From: Tomocerus qinae
Lineage: Eukaryota > Arthropoda > Collembola > Entomobryomorpha > Tomoceridae
Assembly (NCBI GenBank): GCA_020055645.1
Contig: CM034546.1
Coordinates: 13,144,001 to 13,208,000, forward strand
Length of the DNA: 64,000 bases
Reading direction: 5' to 3'
Of this stretch, positions 47,901 to 58,875 are shown one piece after another; position 1 is the stretch's first letter; the number at the start of each line of letters is the position of its first letter. The position numbers and the translations under genes were made by a program. The notes below the pieces were generated by a model. The model was not told the origin of the DNA. It ran no database searches and saw nothing but the letters and a program-made list of their open reading frames with translations.

Positions 47901-49479
47901 GACCCGCTGCCCAACACTTCGTTAGTTGTATAATTCCAATTCTCGATTACATCGTCTGTAAAAATAATCCATACTTTACAGAATATGTCAGTCATTATAA
48001 TTTATTAATAGGCATACACCCAGATAGTGGATCGGGTTTTATGAGCTATTTTTTCTGTTGTTGAAAACCTCAACCCACTAAACTGAGAAAATTCAGAAAA
48101 GAGTTTTTTGGATTTCTATAGCTGTAAAGTAGCTATAACTAGGCACGGCACACTATGGCTGCGGCAAAGCACGGCTTTGCCGCAGCCATTGTGTGTCTCT
48201 TTTTTAACGGTGTTTTACGAGATCGAGATATACTTTATGCTTGGCCAAAGCCAAAGCAAACAATGGGTACGGCTCGTATTGTGGACAAATAACTTGGTCA
48301 GGCGAAAGCAATGACAATGAATGTTTTAAAAACTATCTCCAGTTGCTATTATTTTTGCTTGAGTAGGGAATTAATAGTTTTATTTTAATTCTTGTATAAG
48401 TTAGTACCGAGTCTCCGTAATGTATCCAGAATTTGTTGTGCTAAATGTCCAGCAGTATTTACTTCCAGGGCAGCCAGCAAGAATGGTAACACTCTTTCAA
48501 TAGGTTTTCTTGAGATGGTAGTGTAAAATTTACTGTTCCTGTCTTGCAACGTCGTTTTTGACATCTATAAAAATATTAATGGCCGAACAATCATTGTTAC
48601 TTGTCGTATGTACTAATTTCCTTAAATAATTCCTGTAATAAAATGTTCTTTCCAGAGCTGGAAAACATTTGAGCTCATTTGAACCCGAGCATATGCTCAA
48701 ATCTACCCGGATACATTTGACCATCCCAAGCCAATTTATTTGAAACCGACAAAAGGTAATTGAGGATGTGTTCGGGATCAAATTATCCCGCAGATTAATA
48801 TTTAGACTTTTTTGAAAGCAAAATATTAGGAATCAGTTCATCACACTTTAACACAAAAATGTTAGGTTCATTCCCCAAAAATATTTGTCACTAAAATATT
48901 GTCGCCCCCCCCCCGAAATGTTTTTATGGCTGCGGCCCTTATAAAATGTATTAAGTCATTTTATGTAACTTACATTTTTGTGCAAATAATCTGTCACCAC
49001 GGTTATAATACGAATTATTACAAGTATTGAGAACAATTAGGAAATTATGTAATAGTGTATCTGACACTAATTCTGTACTTAACTGTAGGAAATTTTAATT
49101 TGTTAGTATTTAGATATAGACAAATAACATCTTAGTTTATACAATAATTGCTTGAAAATAAACACCTCCCTCTCCATTACACATTATCACACATATCGGC
49201 ATCAATATTATTTTAATGTGAATTAAAATTTGTTGGGAAATATCAAAATATATCAATAGTACAATAAAAATGACTTACAATACAGTCGACATCATTGTCT
49301 GTTAAGTTATGCGTAGATAGCATATAGAGACACAAATTCGACAGGGATGCATCCGTTGTACCTTCCACCAAAAAGTAAATCGAAGTTATGATAGCTTCTC
49401 TAAAATCTTCGTCATTCCAGTTGTGCATTTCTAACTTTCTTTTGTATTCTTCAGATTTACTGCTCACTAAGTCTGACAT
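44902..49479 (-). CDS. CARD-like / eIF2-alpha-kinase-like / GBP-helical-like / PHR-like protein (seven exons, one-base deletion)
   Basis: Exons: 49479-49279, 48564-48408, 47955-47028, 46897-45804, 45615-45475, 45417-45153, 45042-44902 (TAA). All phases match if one base is restored in exon 3, giving about 975 residues. About 20-118: CARD-like (LSTHNLTDNDVDCI, then FLLAALEVNTAGHLAQQIL). 120-429: kinase with G-loop GSGSFG, CAIK Lys about 157, a long insert, then KMELCGETLREWL, DLKPDN and IGDFG, the style of PKR/PERK/GCN2 eIF2-alpha kinases. 430-793: charged helical region; its start (MAFDEYKKYI, LSEEDVEVVHKKAL) recalls the GBP/atlastin helical domain, with no GTPase. About 842-975: PHR-like beta domain (IYLKGVGFAGS, EPVPIFPKKKYFV). 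The deletion removes one base of the HRD Arg codon at 47449/47450 and gives a stop at 47441. Innate stress or immune signalling is an inference. Confidence 0.75.
48151..48193. repeat. Perfect 15-bp hairpin in an intron of the CARD-kinase gene
   Basis: ATGGCTGCGGCAAAG and CTTTGCCGCAGCCAT (48155-48169 and 48175-48189) pair around the loop CACGG, and outer bases pair partly. It is GC-rich compared with its surroundings and lies in the intron between exons 2 and 3. Confidence 0.85.
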
Positions 49480-50495
49480 TATTTCCGTATGGGCAATGTA
49501 AATTTATTTCAACAAAGTTTTAAAATTTCTTTTAGTTGGTTCGAATCACAAGCACAATTACAATTTTGTGCAATTTTAAAACGAATTTTTGTAGCAACAG
49601 TAAATTAATGATTTTGATGTTAAAATAAACTGAAAACGAGACAAATATTATACTATCATTAATTGTGAATTTGGAACTGTCTACTGCACATTGGCATGTG
49701 AAAATGTAAACTGATATTATCATTATTCGTTTAAGCTGTGTGCCAGTTTGCTTATCTGACGAAGATAAAAGAATTAACCGTAGTATTACATTCCTTTATA
49801 TAATATCATTGTATTATATTATTTCGGCATCTCCTTTTCGGGAAAACAAAACCATTATCAAAACCTGGTAATGTAATGTTGGTCCATTAAATATATGTTC
49901 ATCATTTTTATCAAGTTGTACGTGATAGTTGTATTATTGCTCCAAAACACCCTTTCATTAGAAAGACAATGAATCATATGAAAACATAAAATATGCTTAT
50001 CTTGGACGAGAACTGGAAGATGAGCATCAACGGGGGATGTCCAATCGTTGCACTTGGAGCTCCCATGGTGATTTTGTAGGCTCAGAGTCCTCTCTGGAGA
50101 TAAGTCTATTGTAATGTGCTACATGATCCATTGCCTTCTAATGATGAGAGGATGTTTTGGAACAATTATAAACGTCCCATTATTGATCATTCTCAGACAG
50201 TGTGCTGGGTTGATTAATTGTATGCGCGATGAAATGCAATGTCTATTAGCTCTTTGATAACATCACCGATGTTGACGAATACGCTAGGTTAAGTTAGATT
50301 TAGCTCTAAAATTTAAGTTATGAAATCATCTGTTTATAAATGTTAAAATTGTAATAGCTAAGAAAATGTATAACATTTTCATGTGTTATTTGTATGGATA
50401 TTTGCATGACTAAGAAGGGTTAGGCATATCGTCCTATAGGGAACCAAATAGTCTATCTCCATTTTTCGTTTTGTGTACGAAATAGCCTATCTCCA
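49480..50495. other. Upstream region of the CARD-kinase gene
   Basis: No gene or clear TATA box seen on either strand. The ATG at 49477-49479 has A at -3. Confidence 0.45.
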
Positions 50496-50499
50496 TTTA

Positions 50500-51155
50500 T
50501 AAGGTAGTACAGGTCCCAAGTTTGTCCCAATTTTCAAAAATAATTATTAGTGCGAGTTTGATTTTGTAATGTGTAAACAGATTTCCGATAGCAAAGCATT
50601 TCAGGTACACATAACATTTAATTTTCAGGAGAACTGTGTCCTACTGGATATGAATCTGAATATAATGTCATTCAAACCACTTTATCGTTCCTCCAATTAA
50701 AAATTAAAATGAGCCTACAAAACCTTATCCAACGTTTTCACAAAAGTTTCAAGGTTTGAATTGCTATGCTTTAAGGCAGTACAGGTCAAAATTTTGTCCC
50801 AATTTTCAAAAATAATTATTAATGCGAGCTTGATTTTAAATTCTAATGTGCAAAAAGATTTCCGATAGCAAAGCATTTCATTTAATTCTCACTTAAACTG
50901 TGCCCTACTGAATGTGTATCTAAATATAATTTCATTCAATCCATTTTATGGTTCCTTCAATTAAAAATTGAAATGAGCCTGCAAAATCCTATCCAACGTT
51001 TTCACAAAAGTTTCAAGGTTTGAATTGCTATGCATTAAGGCAGTACAGGTCAAAATTTTGTCCCAATTTTCAAAAATAATTATTAATGCGAGTTTGATTT
51101 TAAATTGTAATGTGCAAAAAGATTTCCGATAGCAAAGCATTTCAGCATTTGAATA
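50500..51155. repeat. Satellite family S2 (260-280 bp), small array of about 2.4 units
   Basis: Units share 'aaaataattatta.tgcgag', 'gatttccgatagcaaagcatttca', 'ctgtg.cctactg', 'cctatccaacgttttcacaaaagtttcaagg'. Same family as the long array at 59546-64000. Confidence 0.93.
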
Positions 51156-51531
51156 CAAAATAAAACTCGCAATTTTGAAATTATCTCACTGAATTATATC
51201 AAGTGTCAATATTAGCGAAACCTCCAAAATTCTTATTGCTTTCTCCTGGAAATCCTGATTAACATTTTTCGAATTGCATTTTCTAACCAAATATTTGTTA
51301 CTACGTCTTAATACCATTTACGTTTTAGTAAAAACTTTTCGACAAAAGATAAGTGGACTTGCACATTACAATAAACCTTATCAGAAGGCTTGTCGCCATA
51401 CCACAGGACAACGAAAGGTCTGACGTTGGGTGATTCAAACAGTATAGTACGGACTAGATTAGGAGAACCGCCATTACTGTTCGAATTATCAATTCGCGAA
51501 CTTTTTGAAATAATAACCGCAGTGATAATCG

Positions 51532-51573
51532 CTTCTGATTGGTAGATGAATTTTTAAAATTGACCAATCAGAA
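51532..51573. promoter_or_regulatory. Inverted pair of CCAAT-type boxes
   Basis: TTCTGATTGGT and ACCAATCAGAA form an exact 11-bp inverted repeat around a 20-base spacer. It lies 5' to the putative plus-strand exons, so it could be a promoter, but also merely a hairpin. Confidence 0.35.
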
Positions 51574-51941
51574 CACAGAATTCCAAGGCCAAATTATATA
51601 TGATTTTCATAAAGGATTTCCAAGGGAAATATTTATTGCAACACTGAACTTTGAACTACAGATGTGTGATAGGAAAATACGGGCTAACACTTTTAGCATC
51701 ATTCATTACAAACTAATACACTGTACTCAACTCTGTAATGAATTTGGTACTTCTACAAGTACACTTTTCAAATACAACTCCTGGTTACCAATGGATGCCA
51801 AAAGGTAGAACTACTGCCTCAGTCATACTCTACCCGACGGTCATTTAAAATTCGCCCGCTAATTGAATTTCAAAGATATTCTTTAAAGGAAATTAACATT
51901 TCAACTAGTGCAAAATACTTACCGCACTAATGATAAGCCTT

Positions 51942-52169
51942 AATAAATTCTTTAAAATGAGTTCTTTTTGCAGACAAAGTGATAATTGTGTTTCAACGCA
52001 GATGGTGGTGGGAGCGTTTGGTGAATATGACGTACAGTCCGAAGACGCGGGTTTTGTGTTTGTGGAGACGAAACGAAGGTCAGACACAGCTGCAGAAATA
52101 CCATTCCCGGAAATGCCGCCAGCTGTACCAAGCAATCAAGGAAGCGACATAGAATTAGAAACACACTAA
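51942..52169 (+). CDS. Possible plus-strand coding exon with an acidic, proline-containing tail
   Basis: Open frame ending TAA 52167-52169. A possible acceptor CTTTTTGCAG ends at 51973, or an ATG at 51957 may start it. Codon use is more GC-rich than the surroundings. The product ends with [20 protein letters not shown] and then an acidic C-terminus, like a cytoplasmic tail. I recognise no family. Other frames are also open here, so the call is weak. Confidence 0.3.
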   Translation, partial: NKFFKMSSFCRQSDNCVSTQMVVGAFGEYDVQSEDAGFVFVETKRRSDTAAEIPFPEMPPAVPSNQGSDIELETH

Positions 52170-52363
52170 CACACGCTACTAGAAGAAACATTTCCCTATC
52201 TCACAATGTATTAATTTATATGGAAGCGTTTGTTGTACGAAAGTACAAGACCGGGAAACGTGTGTAAAAAGTGTGGAGAATGGAAGCTTTTTGTCTGTTT
52301 ACAATATCCTGTTACTTATCCTGTTATTTTGTTATGCGTTATCTAAATCCCCTTTCTATATCT

Positions 52364-52520
52364 ATGGGAAGCGATGGAGAGAGCTGCGGCGAGGGGGTCG
52401 ACGCCACTTCCTGGAACAGATTTAGGAGGTGAGTTTCCAGTGGAAGATATGAAAACTGGTCAAGGAGGACTGCTGCAAGTTTGCATGGAAGGAGTTGGAC
52501 TGCTTTTCGCCAACAGCAAG
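52364..52520 (+). CDS. Possible plus-strand first exon (two overlapping frames)
   Basis: ATG at 52374 in a good context opens 49 codons ([20 protein letters not shown]) up to AAG/GTTTGC at 52520. An alternative ATG at 52364 leads to a strong donor GTGAGT after 52428. The base composition is clearly less AT-rich than its neighbourhood. I cannot decide between the frames or connect either to later exons with confidence. Confidence 0.25.
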
Positions 52521-52599
52521 GTTTGCTCTATTTCGTCCTCTGCCTTAAGCTGTGAATGTATTTTCTCCCTCTCTAAAATCTTATTGCCGTAGTCGTACT

Positions 52600-55187
52600 C
52601 GTAGCTATTTAGTTATCAGTTATTGTAATTTACATATTTACTTCTTACATTGGCTACTTATCTACTTACATTATTATCTCAGCCTCATAAATTATTAAAC
52701 AAATCACATCTACGAGCAAATCTCATCCATCTAATCTCTATTTGACTCAGTCGAAATCTATTTTTACCATCACACGACGAATTTAATTAAGAGATTTAGG
52801 ATTCTCTATTATTCACTCAAAATATTTAGTTTTTTAGACGTCGACGAAACAAAGACATTGTTAAAAGAACCAGTTTAAGTACTACTAATAGTACTTTTAT
52901 TTCAGAAATAATAGAACACGAACATTTCAAAGGAGCAAGAACATAGTGGGAGGGATTAGTTTAATTCCAGGGAATTCAGGCTAAAAAGTGGGAAAAAGAC
53001 TGACAATTAAAATTTTTGTTTACGAAAAGTGTACCCACTGTAAGTAAATGTAACGACAGTGCAGCTGACAGTACGAGTAAATTACATTTCTGTATTTCTC
53101 GGACTTACCCAATTGTACCGGATTGTAGAGTAGGTGTCTGTAGAAATCGTATTGTACTGTATAACTTACTTACGAAGATTTTAAGCGTTGTTTTTCGACG
53201 TTAGGAAATATAACTACCGATTTAAGAAACCGACTTGGTATAGAAAAAGCAGCCAAATTATGCTTCATTTTTAAAAGTCTAAATAAGGATGTCGATTTTG
53301 AGTAATTTTGACTGCAGGAATGATTCTGACAAAATCTTGTATTTAGAACGGGTTTACTATTTTACCAAAAAATAAGCACAATTATTAATCTTGAACTGAA
53401 TTGATTTGAATCTATACTTTATAATAAATGTTAATTTTTTTCTATCTATCTAACATAAGTTAATCTCAATTATCTCTCTAGTAATTAAATTAAATAAAGC
53501 ACGGAACTCATTAATATGAAGCCTATAGGTTGTATTTTTAAGCAATAAACGTTTTTGTACATCCGTGTTGATGTATGAGGAAAATTAAAAAGAAACAAAA
53601 TTATTTTATTTTATTCACTAAGACTGAATTTGCTGAAGGAATAGTTGTTCGGTCTATTAGTGAATGGTATCATAACTGTGTAAAAAGGTAAAAGGGCAAA
53701 AAAGGACTGCTTTTATTGAAAAAGCAGTCCTTTTTACCTTTTTAGTAAAAAAGGAGTACCTTTTTTGTTCCCTGTCGACGATTGACATTATTAGGTTTTT
53801 AAAAAAAGAATTCAATTATTCTTATGTACTGCATGGAAAAAATACTCTTCACTCGTGTCAAATGTTTATTCTGTTTAAGTCAGGACCAGGGGTGGAAAAT
53901 ATGTTCCTGGTGGAATACATTTTTATACAGTGCAGCGCTGGGTTGCGATTCAAATATTTTTATGGCCGCAACGTCGAATTATACCTAAACAGTTGTTAAT
54001 ATAGTCAAAATATGTAAAATAGATGAAGGTTGTCCAATTCAAAATAATTTCAATATGTTACTGTTCTTTATTTCGGCATTAGACGCTTAATTACTAAATG
54101 GTCTTGATTGAATTTTATTTTAATGTTTCTAAGAAACATCTCGTATGCTAATAAGTGCTTTGTGGAGGTACTCCTATATAATTATAACATAAAAATGTCT
54201 TTTGTAATGTTTATTACGTTTATATAAGTACACGATTGGATGATGCAGAAATACAACAGCCTGGGATAAACCACCAAATATGAAAATTAAGTATGTTAGC
54301 TCTACTAATGTTTACCCGTACAATTATACATTTTTACAGGGAAAGAAGACACCTAATCACCATTATACTTTATTAAAGTAAGATATTAATTATATCAGAG
54401 CCGCTTTGAGTACAGAAGAGGAGGCAAGATAAAACAGAAATCACGGGCTGTACTTAACAAACGATTGCTAATTGTGAATAATCTTGCGATTGTTTTGCAT
54501 AGTGGTAAAGGGAGGTAGATAAAGCCTCTAAGATTACAATTAAGAAGAGTCGTATCTGTAAGTAAGTGATAAAGAAGTCCTTGAAACATTCAACAGATGC
54601 GTTGCGATAATGTTAAATGGGTTGCTAAAGGTTTTCATGACATGAGATTCACCTTTCATGGATCGGCATTAAAAATTTTAATTGCGCTTCCTTAAATTTG
54701 TTTTACTTTTAAAACTTTAAATTAGCTTTACTGAAATTACAATTTCTTAGTTAATGAGCAAAAACGAGAAATAACCTTCGGAGAAACTCCCATTCGTCCG
54801 TTCGAATATCCGAAACCGAACTGAGCCGATCTTTTCTCTTCCTTATCTAGGGAAACAAAAAGACACTATACTACTACTCCAGTCTCATTCGCATAGATAC
54901 CGTTCTCTGCAATCTGCAAGGATATTTTAGGTGACCGTACTATTTACGATAGAAGACTATCATCGTAGATATAGATTCCCAGTTTTGTCTTTAACTAGTG
55001 TTTTTTATAATTGTGGAGGAATTTAGTATATTTATATTTAGTAAGTATAAATATGTAAAAACTGTTCATTGCAAATATGCAAGCTCAGATCTGCACGTAG
55101 TCAGATCTAACCTTGCAGTGACTTAGGGGAGTTTTCAGTTCATTCGTCTCTTATCTTGTAATGTATGTAATGTGTATATACTTTCAG
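52600..55187. other. AT-rich non-coding stretch with a hAT relic
   Basis: Bases about 53680-53775 end with CTTTTTTGTTCCCTG, close to the right end of the element at 27711-29211, and contain an inner inverted repeat (AAAGGACTGCTTTT/AAAAGCAGTCCTTT). A related but broken copy is likely. At 54751-54824 a short frame after CTTAG ends PFEYPKPN and a stop; it is only a weak exon candidate. Confidence 0.4.
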
Positions 55188-55288
55188 AATCAGAATCCGC
55201 CGAAAATACTTTGCTTGAGCCGAAAGCGTCCACGTCTAGTGAATGTAATTCTTTGGGTATTGGATCAGAGGAAAATCATGCATATTAA
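55188..55288 (+). CDS. Possible plus-strand terminal exon
   Basis: Acceptor TATACTTTCAG is followed by a 33-codon frame rich in Ser/Glu (ESAENTLLEPKASTSSEC) that ends at TAA 55286-55288. It reads like a C-terminal tail. A second frame is also open. No family recognised; no confirmed upstream exon. Confidence 0.28.
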
Positions 55289-55771
55289 TACGTCATCATA
55301 ATTGTTAATATCTTTAAATTGTTGTTTGTATAATTTTTCTTAATAGTCTAGTCGAAATGTCTAAAATAGTCAGTTGTCATCTTGTACTGATCGGATCGAC
55401 ACGCAACTTTTCTCTCTGCCTCGGAAAGCAGAAGAAAAGTGGTTGTAATAGTAAAATTGTATGAAAATTTATGTTGAATAAACTAGTTTTAGTGTTAAAA
55501 CTAGTGGTTCTTTTTTCGTGCAAAAATCTCAAATTTAAACAATAATATGGCGTTGCAAACTTTAAAAAATATTTGATAGTCAAAATAACTCTTTAGACTT
55601 TGCCATAACAGTTTTTTTGCATTAGTGATTTAGAGATTTAGCGAAAATATATTTTCATGTGATTAATGCTTCCAAACTTAATTTATAATAATTAGGGGAG
55701 TTCACACTCAGATGTGTACATTTTAGAGTATCTATTTGACACGGCCGAATGCTGCTTGCATGCAATTGACT

Positions 55772-55806
55772 CTTAATTTTCCTAAATAATATTTAGGAAA
55801 ATTAAG
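55772..55806. repeat. 35-bp perfect AT-rich hairpin
   Basis: CTTAATTTTCCTAAATA and its complement TATTTAGGAAAATTAAG are separated by one base. No gene close by. Confidence 0.85.
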
Positions 55807-56744
55807 TGAAAGGAATTTAGGGTCCGTCCGGTGTGAAGAAATCTATTCCTGAAGAATAAATCCATCAATTTAGTGTAGAAGATGGATAATAAATTACTGC
55901 ATTTAACTACTGAACATTAACCTAACTTTTAGCTAAATATATCTGTAGATAGCATTCTCTAGTAGCATCTAGCTGCACATCTAGCTTAAACTTGCAGCTA
56001 AATTATATTATGCAGGACAATACTCACAATATTATTGACATTAAAAGCATATTGGAGGGGCCGTATATAAGAACCAGGTTCTTTTATACTGCCCCTCTGA
56101 CTTTCAATTATCTCCTTTCAGATGTTCGTCAAATGCTATAAAATAAAATAAATTATAAATAGTTAAATAATTATAATTTAACCAAATCGGACGCAATTAT
56201 AAATTATATTACATTCACATGGTTTTTATTTTGGTAGGTGCACATGTGAAAATATTCAGGTCATTATGAAAGAAGCATGTAATTTAACAGTCTACATATT
56301 ATGGTGTTTTACCGCAAATATTATTCTTCTTGAGGAAAATTAAGTTACTTTTTAAATGTGAAAAAATCTATATGGGCGAAAAATCTCAGTCAAAATGAAG
56401 TTAGCATACATTGTTGGACATGAGACATTTCAATACCACTACAAAGAAATTAAATATTTCTAATCTTAAACTTGAATTGCAAGATGGATAGAATGTATTT
56501 CAGAAACTTATTTCCGTCACTCACCTGGTGCGTGAGGGGAAGCAGTTGATTTGCTTAGTCGGATAAAACAGAATAACACTTGGCAGCATAGACGTAAGTT
56601 GTAGGTAAACATCCCATCCAATACAAAAGATGGAACATCCAACCCCATCCATCCCATCATCACCAAACACCCAAGAAAAGATCAACATCTTATCCAGCCC
56701 ACCACCAATATCCAAATAAAGTAATCCGTCTAATATAGCCCATC
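55807..56744. other. Intergenic, no gene seen
   Basis: AT-rich sequence without convincing exons on either strand. Confidence 0.4.
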
Positions 56745-56970
56745 GCCAGTTTCCAAATAAAGTACAGATTGCCTTCGTCGCGGTTTAAAATATGTTTATT
56801 ATAGTTATAGCTGGCCACTGTCCAAGGTTGTGAGTTTTGGTTGGCCAACACAAACTCTGTCTGGAGAAACATTACATCTTCATTCAACTGACGTGATATC
56901 CTTTTACTTTGATTCCCTTCAGTATATAGGTATATCTCCTCCACATGGAAATTGCATAGATTCTTAGTAG
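56745..56970 (-). pseudogene. N-terminal fragment of an ionotropic receptor
   Basis: Translation on the minus strand gives FVLANQNSQPWTVASYNYNK and then NRDEGN, clearly related to residues 47-74 of the two full-length IRs (FFMANQNMQPWTIA, NYNKSLFGRDE). An upstream CNFHV resembles the CDFNLIKFH just before. Similarity ends near 56770, and no channel domain follows, so this is a truncated relic of a third locus in the same subfamily. A hAT element sits about 100 bp upstream. Confidence 0.75.
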
Positions 56971-57073
56971 ATGTTTATACTAGTTCGTCGCTATTACAGT
57001 TAAACAGCGGTAGAAACACTATTATTTTGTTAGCTAATTCCTTATCATATGCCTTTCTTCACGATGTTATAAC

Positions 57074-57859
57074 CAGTGTTCGATTTTATCCGGCTAAAAA
57101 GCTTTTTGACCAACCAGCCGGCTAAAATGGTTAAAATGGCCAAAATGGTTAAAATGGCTAAAAATGTCCATATCCTTGAAACCTCCTTGATTTTGCGGCA
57201 CAGGAGTTCAAACTTCAAGCCACAGCGCAGCGTCCAACAAATGAATAAAAATAGACTGGCGCCATTTTGCTCTGTGTACTCTTTTCTCAAGCAAATTTAT
57301 TCTCTGATTAATAAGTTTATTTGTTTTTCAAAGTATACATTTTTAAAATTTAACTACATTTTATTTACGATATCAATTACTGTTACATTTCTATCGGATT
57401 TTACAGTTTTCGCAGATAATGTCATCAAAGCAAAAAACAAAACGAAGAACGCCGGCACGACGACGCTCTGCTGCAACCGCGTCACGTTTTAGTGCACCTG
57501 CTTCAGCAACAGTTCCTGACCGTACTAATTCGCCAAGAATCAAGACTGACAAGGTTTAGCGTAGTCTTATGTCTTCACAACGGTTAGTTGGAAGAATTGT
57601 GACCAGAATATTGATTTGTATATTGCAAGTATGTAGGCCCTTCTTAAACAAAATTAGTTTAAACTTTGGTGTAGATCAAGGATAGGCTAATATAGGCAGA
57701 ATAGGGTTTTACTTTGCCCCATTTTACGTATATTTTATTTTTGACCATTTTAACCAATTTAGCCATTTTATCCGCCGGCTAACAAGGGTATTTTGCCAGC
57801 CGGCTAGCCATTTTAACCTGACCATTATAGCCGGCTAACCGGCTGGTCATCGAACACTG
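57074..57859. mobile_element. 786-bp hAT element with 8-bp target duplication
   Basis: Ends CAGTGTTCGAT and ATCGAACACTG are exact inverted repeats. GTTATAAC flanks both sides (57066-57073 and 57860-57867). Subterminal regions carry many 'ccggct' and 'aatggttaaaatggc' repeats in inverted arrangement. The CAGTG terminus and the 8-bp duplication fit hAT. It is too short for a full transposase, but contains one small ORF. Confidence 0.95.
57419..57559 (+). CDS. Small basic ORF inside the hAT element (possible transposase N-terminal remnant)
   Basis: ATG at 57419 follows a TTTTCGCAG acceptor-like site. It encodes 46 residues rich in Arg/Lys/Ser/Ala (KRRTPARRRSAATASRF) and ends TAG; AAG/GTTTAG could also be a donor. 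Lower AT content than the flanks suggests former coding function. A short basic leader is compatible with the nuclear-localised start of a hAT transposase, but there is no BED finger or catalytic domain. The longer 138-codon frame overlapping it looks non-coding. Confidence 0.35.
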   Translation: MSSKQKTKRRTPARRRSAATASRFSAPASATVPDRTNSPRIKTDKV

Positions 57860-57867
57860 GTTATAAC

Positions 57868-58510
57868 TGCGGTATTCATCATCTTGTGTGCAATATCTTA
57901 TTTTCCGTCATGTGGTTCTTTAGCGAAAGCTAAAGTTTTCAGCTGATAATTTTGGAGAATCGTCTGGAGATTTTACAATCACTACTAACTACGCAAGAAA
58001 GGAATAAAGTATGAAAGGTACAAAAGAAATTCATGAATGTGTCTGGTCTGCCTCCAGTTCATGTCTCTTGTCTGACTTGAGCTCTCCGTGTTAATACTTG
58101 AGTAGTGAGGGAATGTAAGACTTGTCAAGTCTCTCCTACACTATACATCCGTCTATATACGATAAGTACTCCAGTCTCCCGAGAATAAAACATAGATATC
58201 CAAACTTAGCATGCATACTTATTACACACATTAGGGATTTATGGATTGTAAGAAGTCTATGTAGAGACATTTAAAACTTTCGAGAATTCTCGCACAACTT
58301 TTAATTAGTGCCCAGGCTGAAGATGTCTCCGAATATAATTATTATAGCAATTTTCCTTTTGCATTACAAACTATTCGCTATCATGTCTCACTTCGGCACT
58401 TCTAATGACAAAAGGTATACAATTAAGTGCCCGAGTGTCTGCAAGGTTGGCACAAGTGTAAACATTACAAAAACTACGTTTTAGTATGCCTAATAATTTA
58501 ATAATGAAAT
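57868..58510. other. Intergenic, no gene seen
   Basis: AT-rich sequence with no exon-like frames. Confidence 0.4.
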
Positions 58511-58513
58511 TTT

Positions 58514-58875
58514 AGTCATGAATTTCAAGTCTAAAAAATTATTTTTTAAGCTTTTTGCACTACTACCAGTATTCAGTCATGAATTTCAAGTCTTAAAAAT
58601 GATTTTTTAAGCTTTTTAGCCTAGTATAGGTATTAAATCATGAATTTCAAGTCTTAAAAATGATTTTTTAAGCTTTTTGCCCTACTACCAGTATTCAATC
58701 ATGAATTTCAAGTCTTAAAAATGATTTTTTAAGCTTTTGGCCCTACTACCAGTATAGTATTCAGTCATGAATTTCAAGTCTAAAAAATGATTTTTTAAGC
58801 TTTTTGCCCTACTACCAGTATTCAGTCATGAATTTCAAGTCTTAAAAATGATTTTTTAAGCTTTTTAGCCTACTA
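58514..58875. repeat. 61-bp minisatellite, six copies
   Basis: The anchor 'tcatgaatttcaagtct' recurs at 58516, 58577, 58638, 58699, 58765 and 58826. One interval is 66 bp because of an extra 'tagta'. Each unit contains 'ttttttaagcttttt' and 'ctactaccagtatt'. Confidence 0.95.

Noticed and set aside
48530-48781. 83-codon minus-strand frame
   Set aside because: It overlaps the CARD exon in another frame; the spliced CARD reading has matching phases and a recognisable domain.
49535-49560. Possible tRNA T-arm (ggttcgaatc)
   Set aside because: No cloverleaf partners or acceptor stem can be formed around it.
51905-52191. Minus-strand frames of 76-79 codons
   Set aside because: Antisense to the possible plus-strand exon, with no splice or family support.
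57076-57492. 138-codon plus-strand open frame
   Set aside because: It starts inside the terminal repeat of the hAT element and reads through low-complexity sequence; the small basic ORF at 57419 in another frame looks more coding-like.
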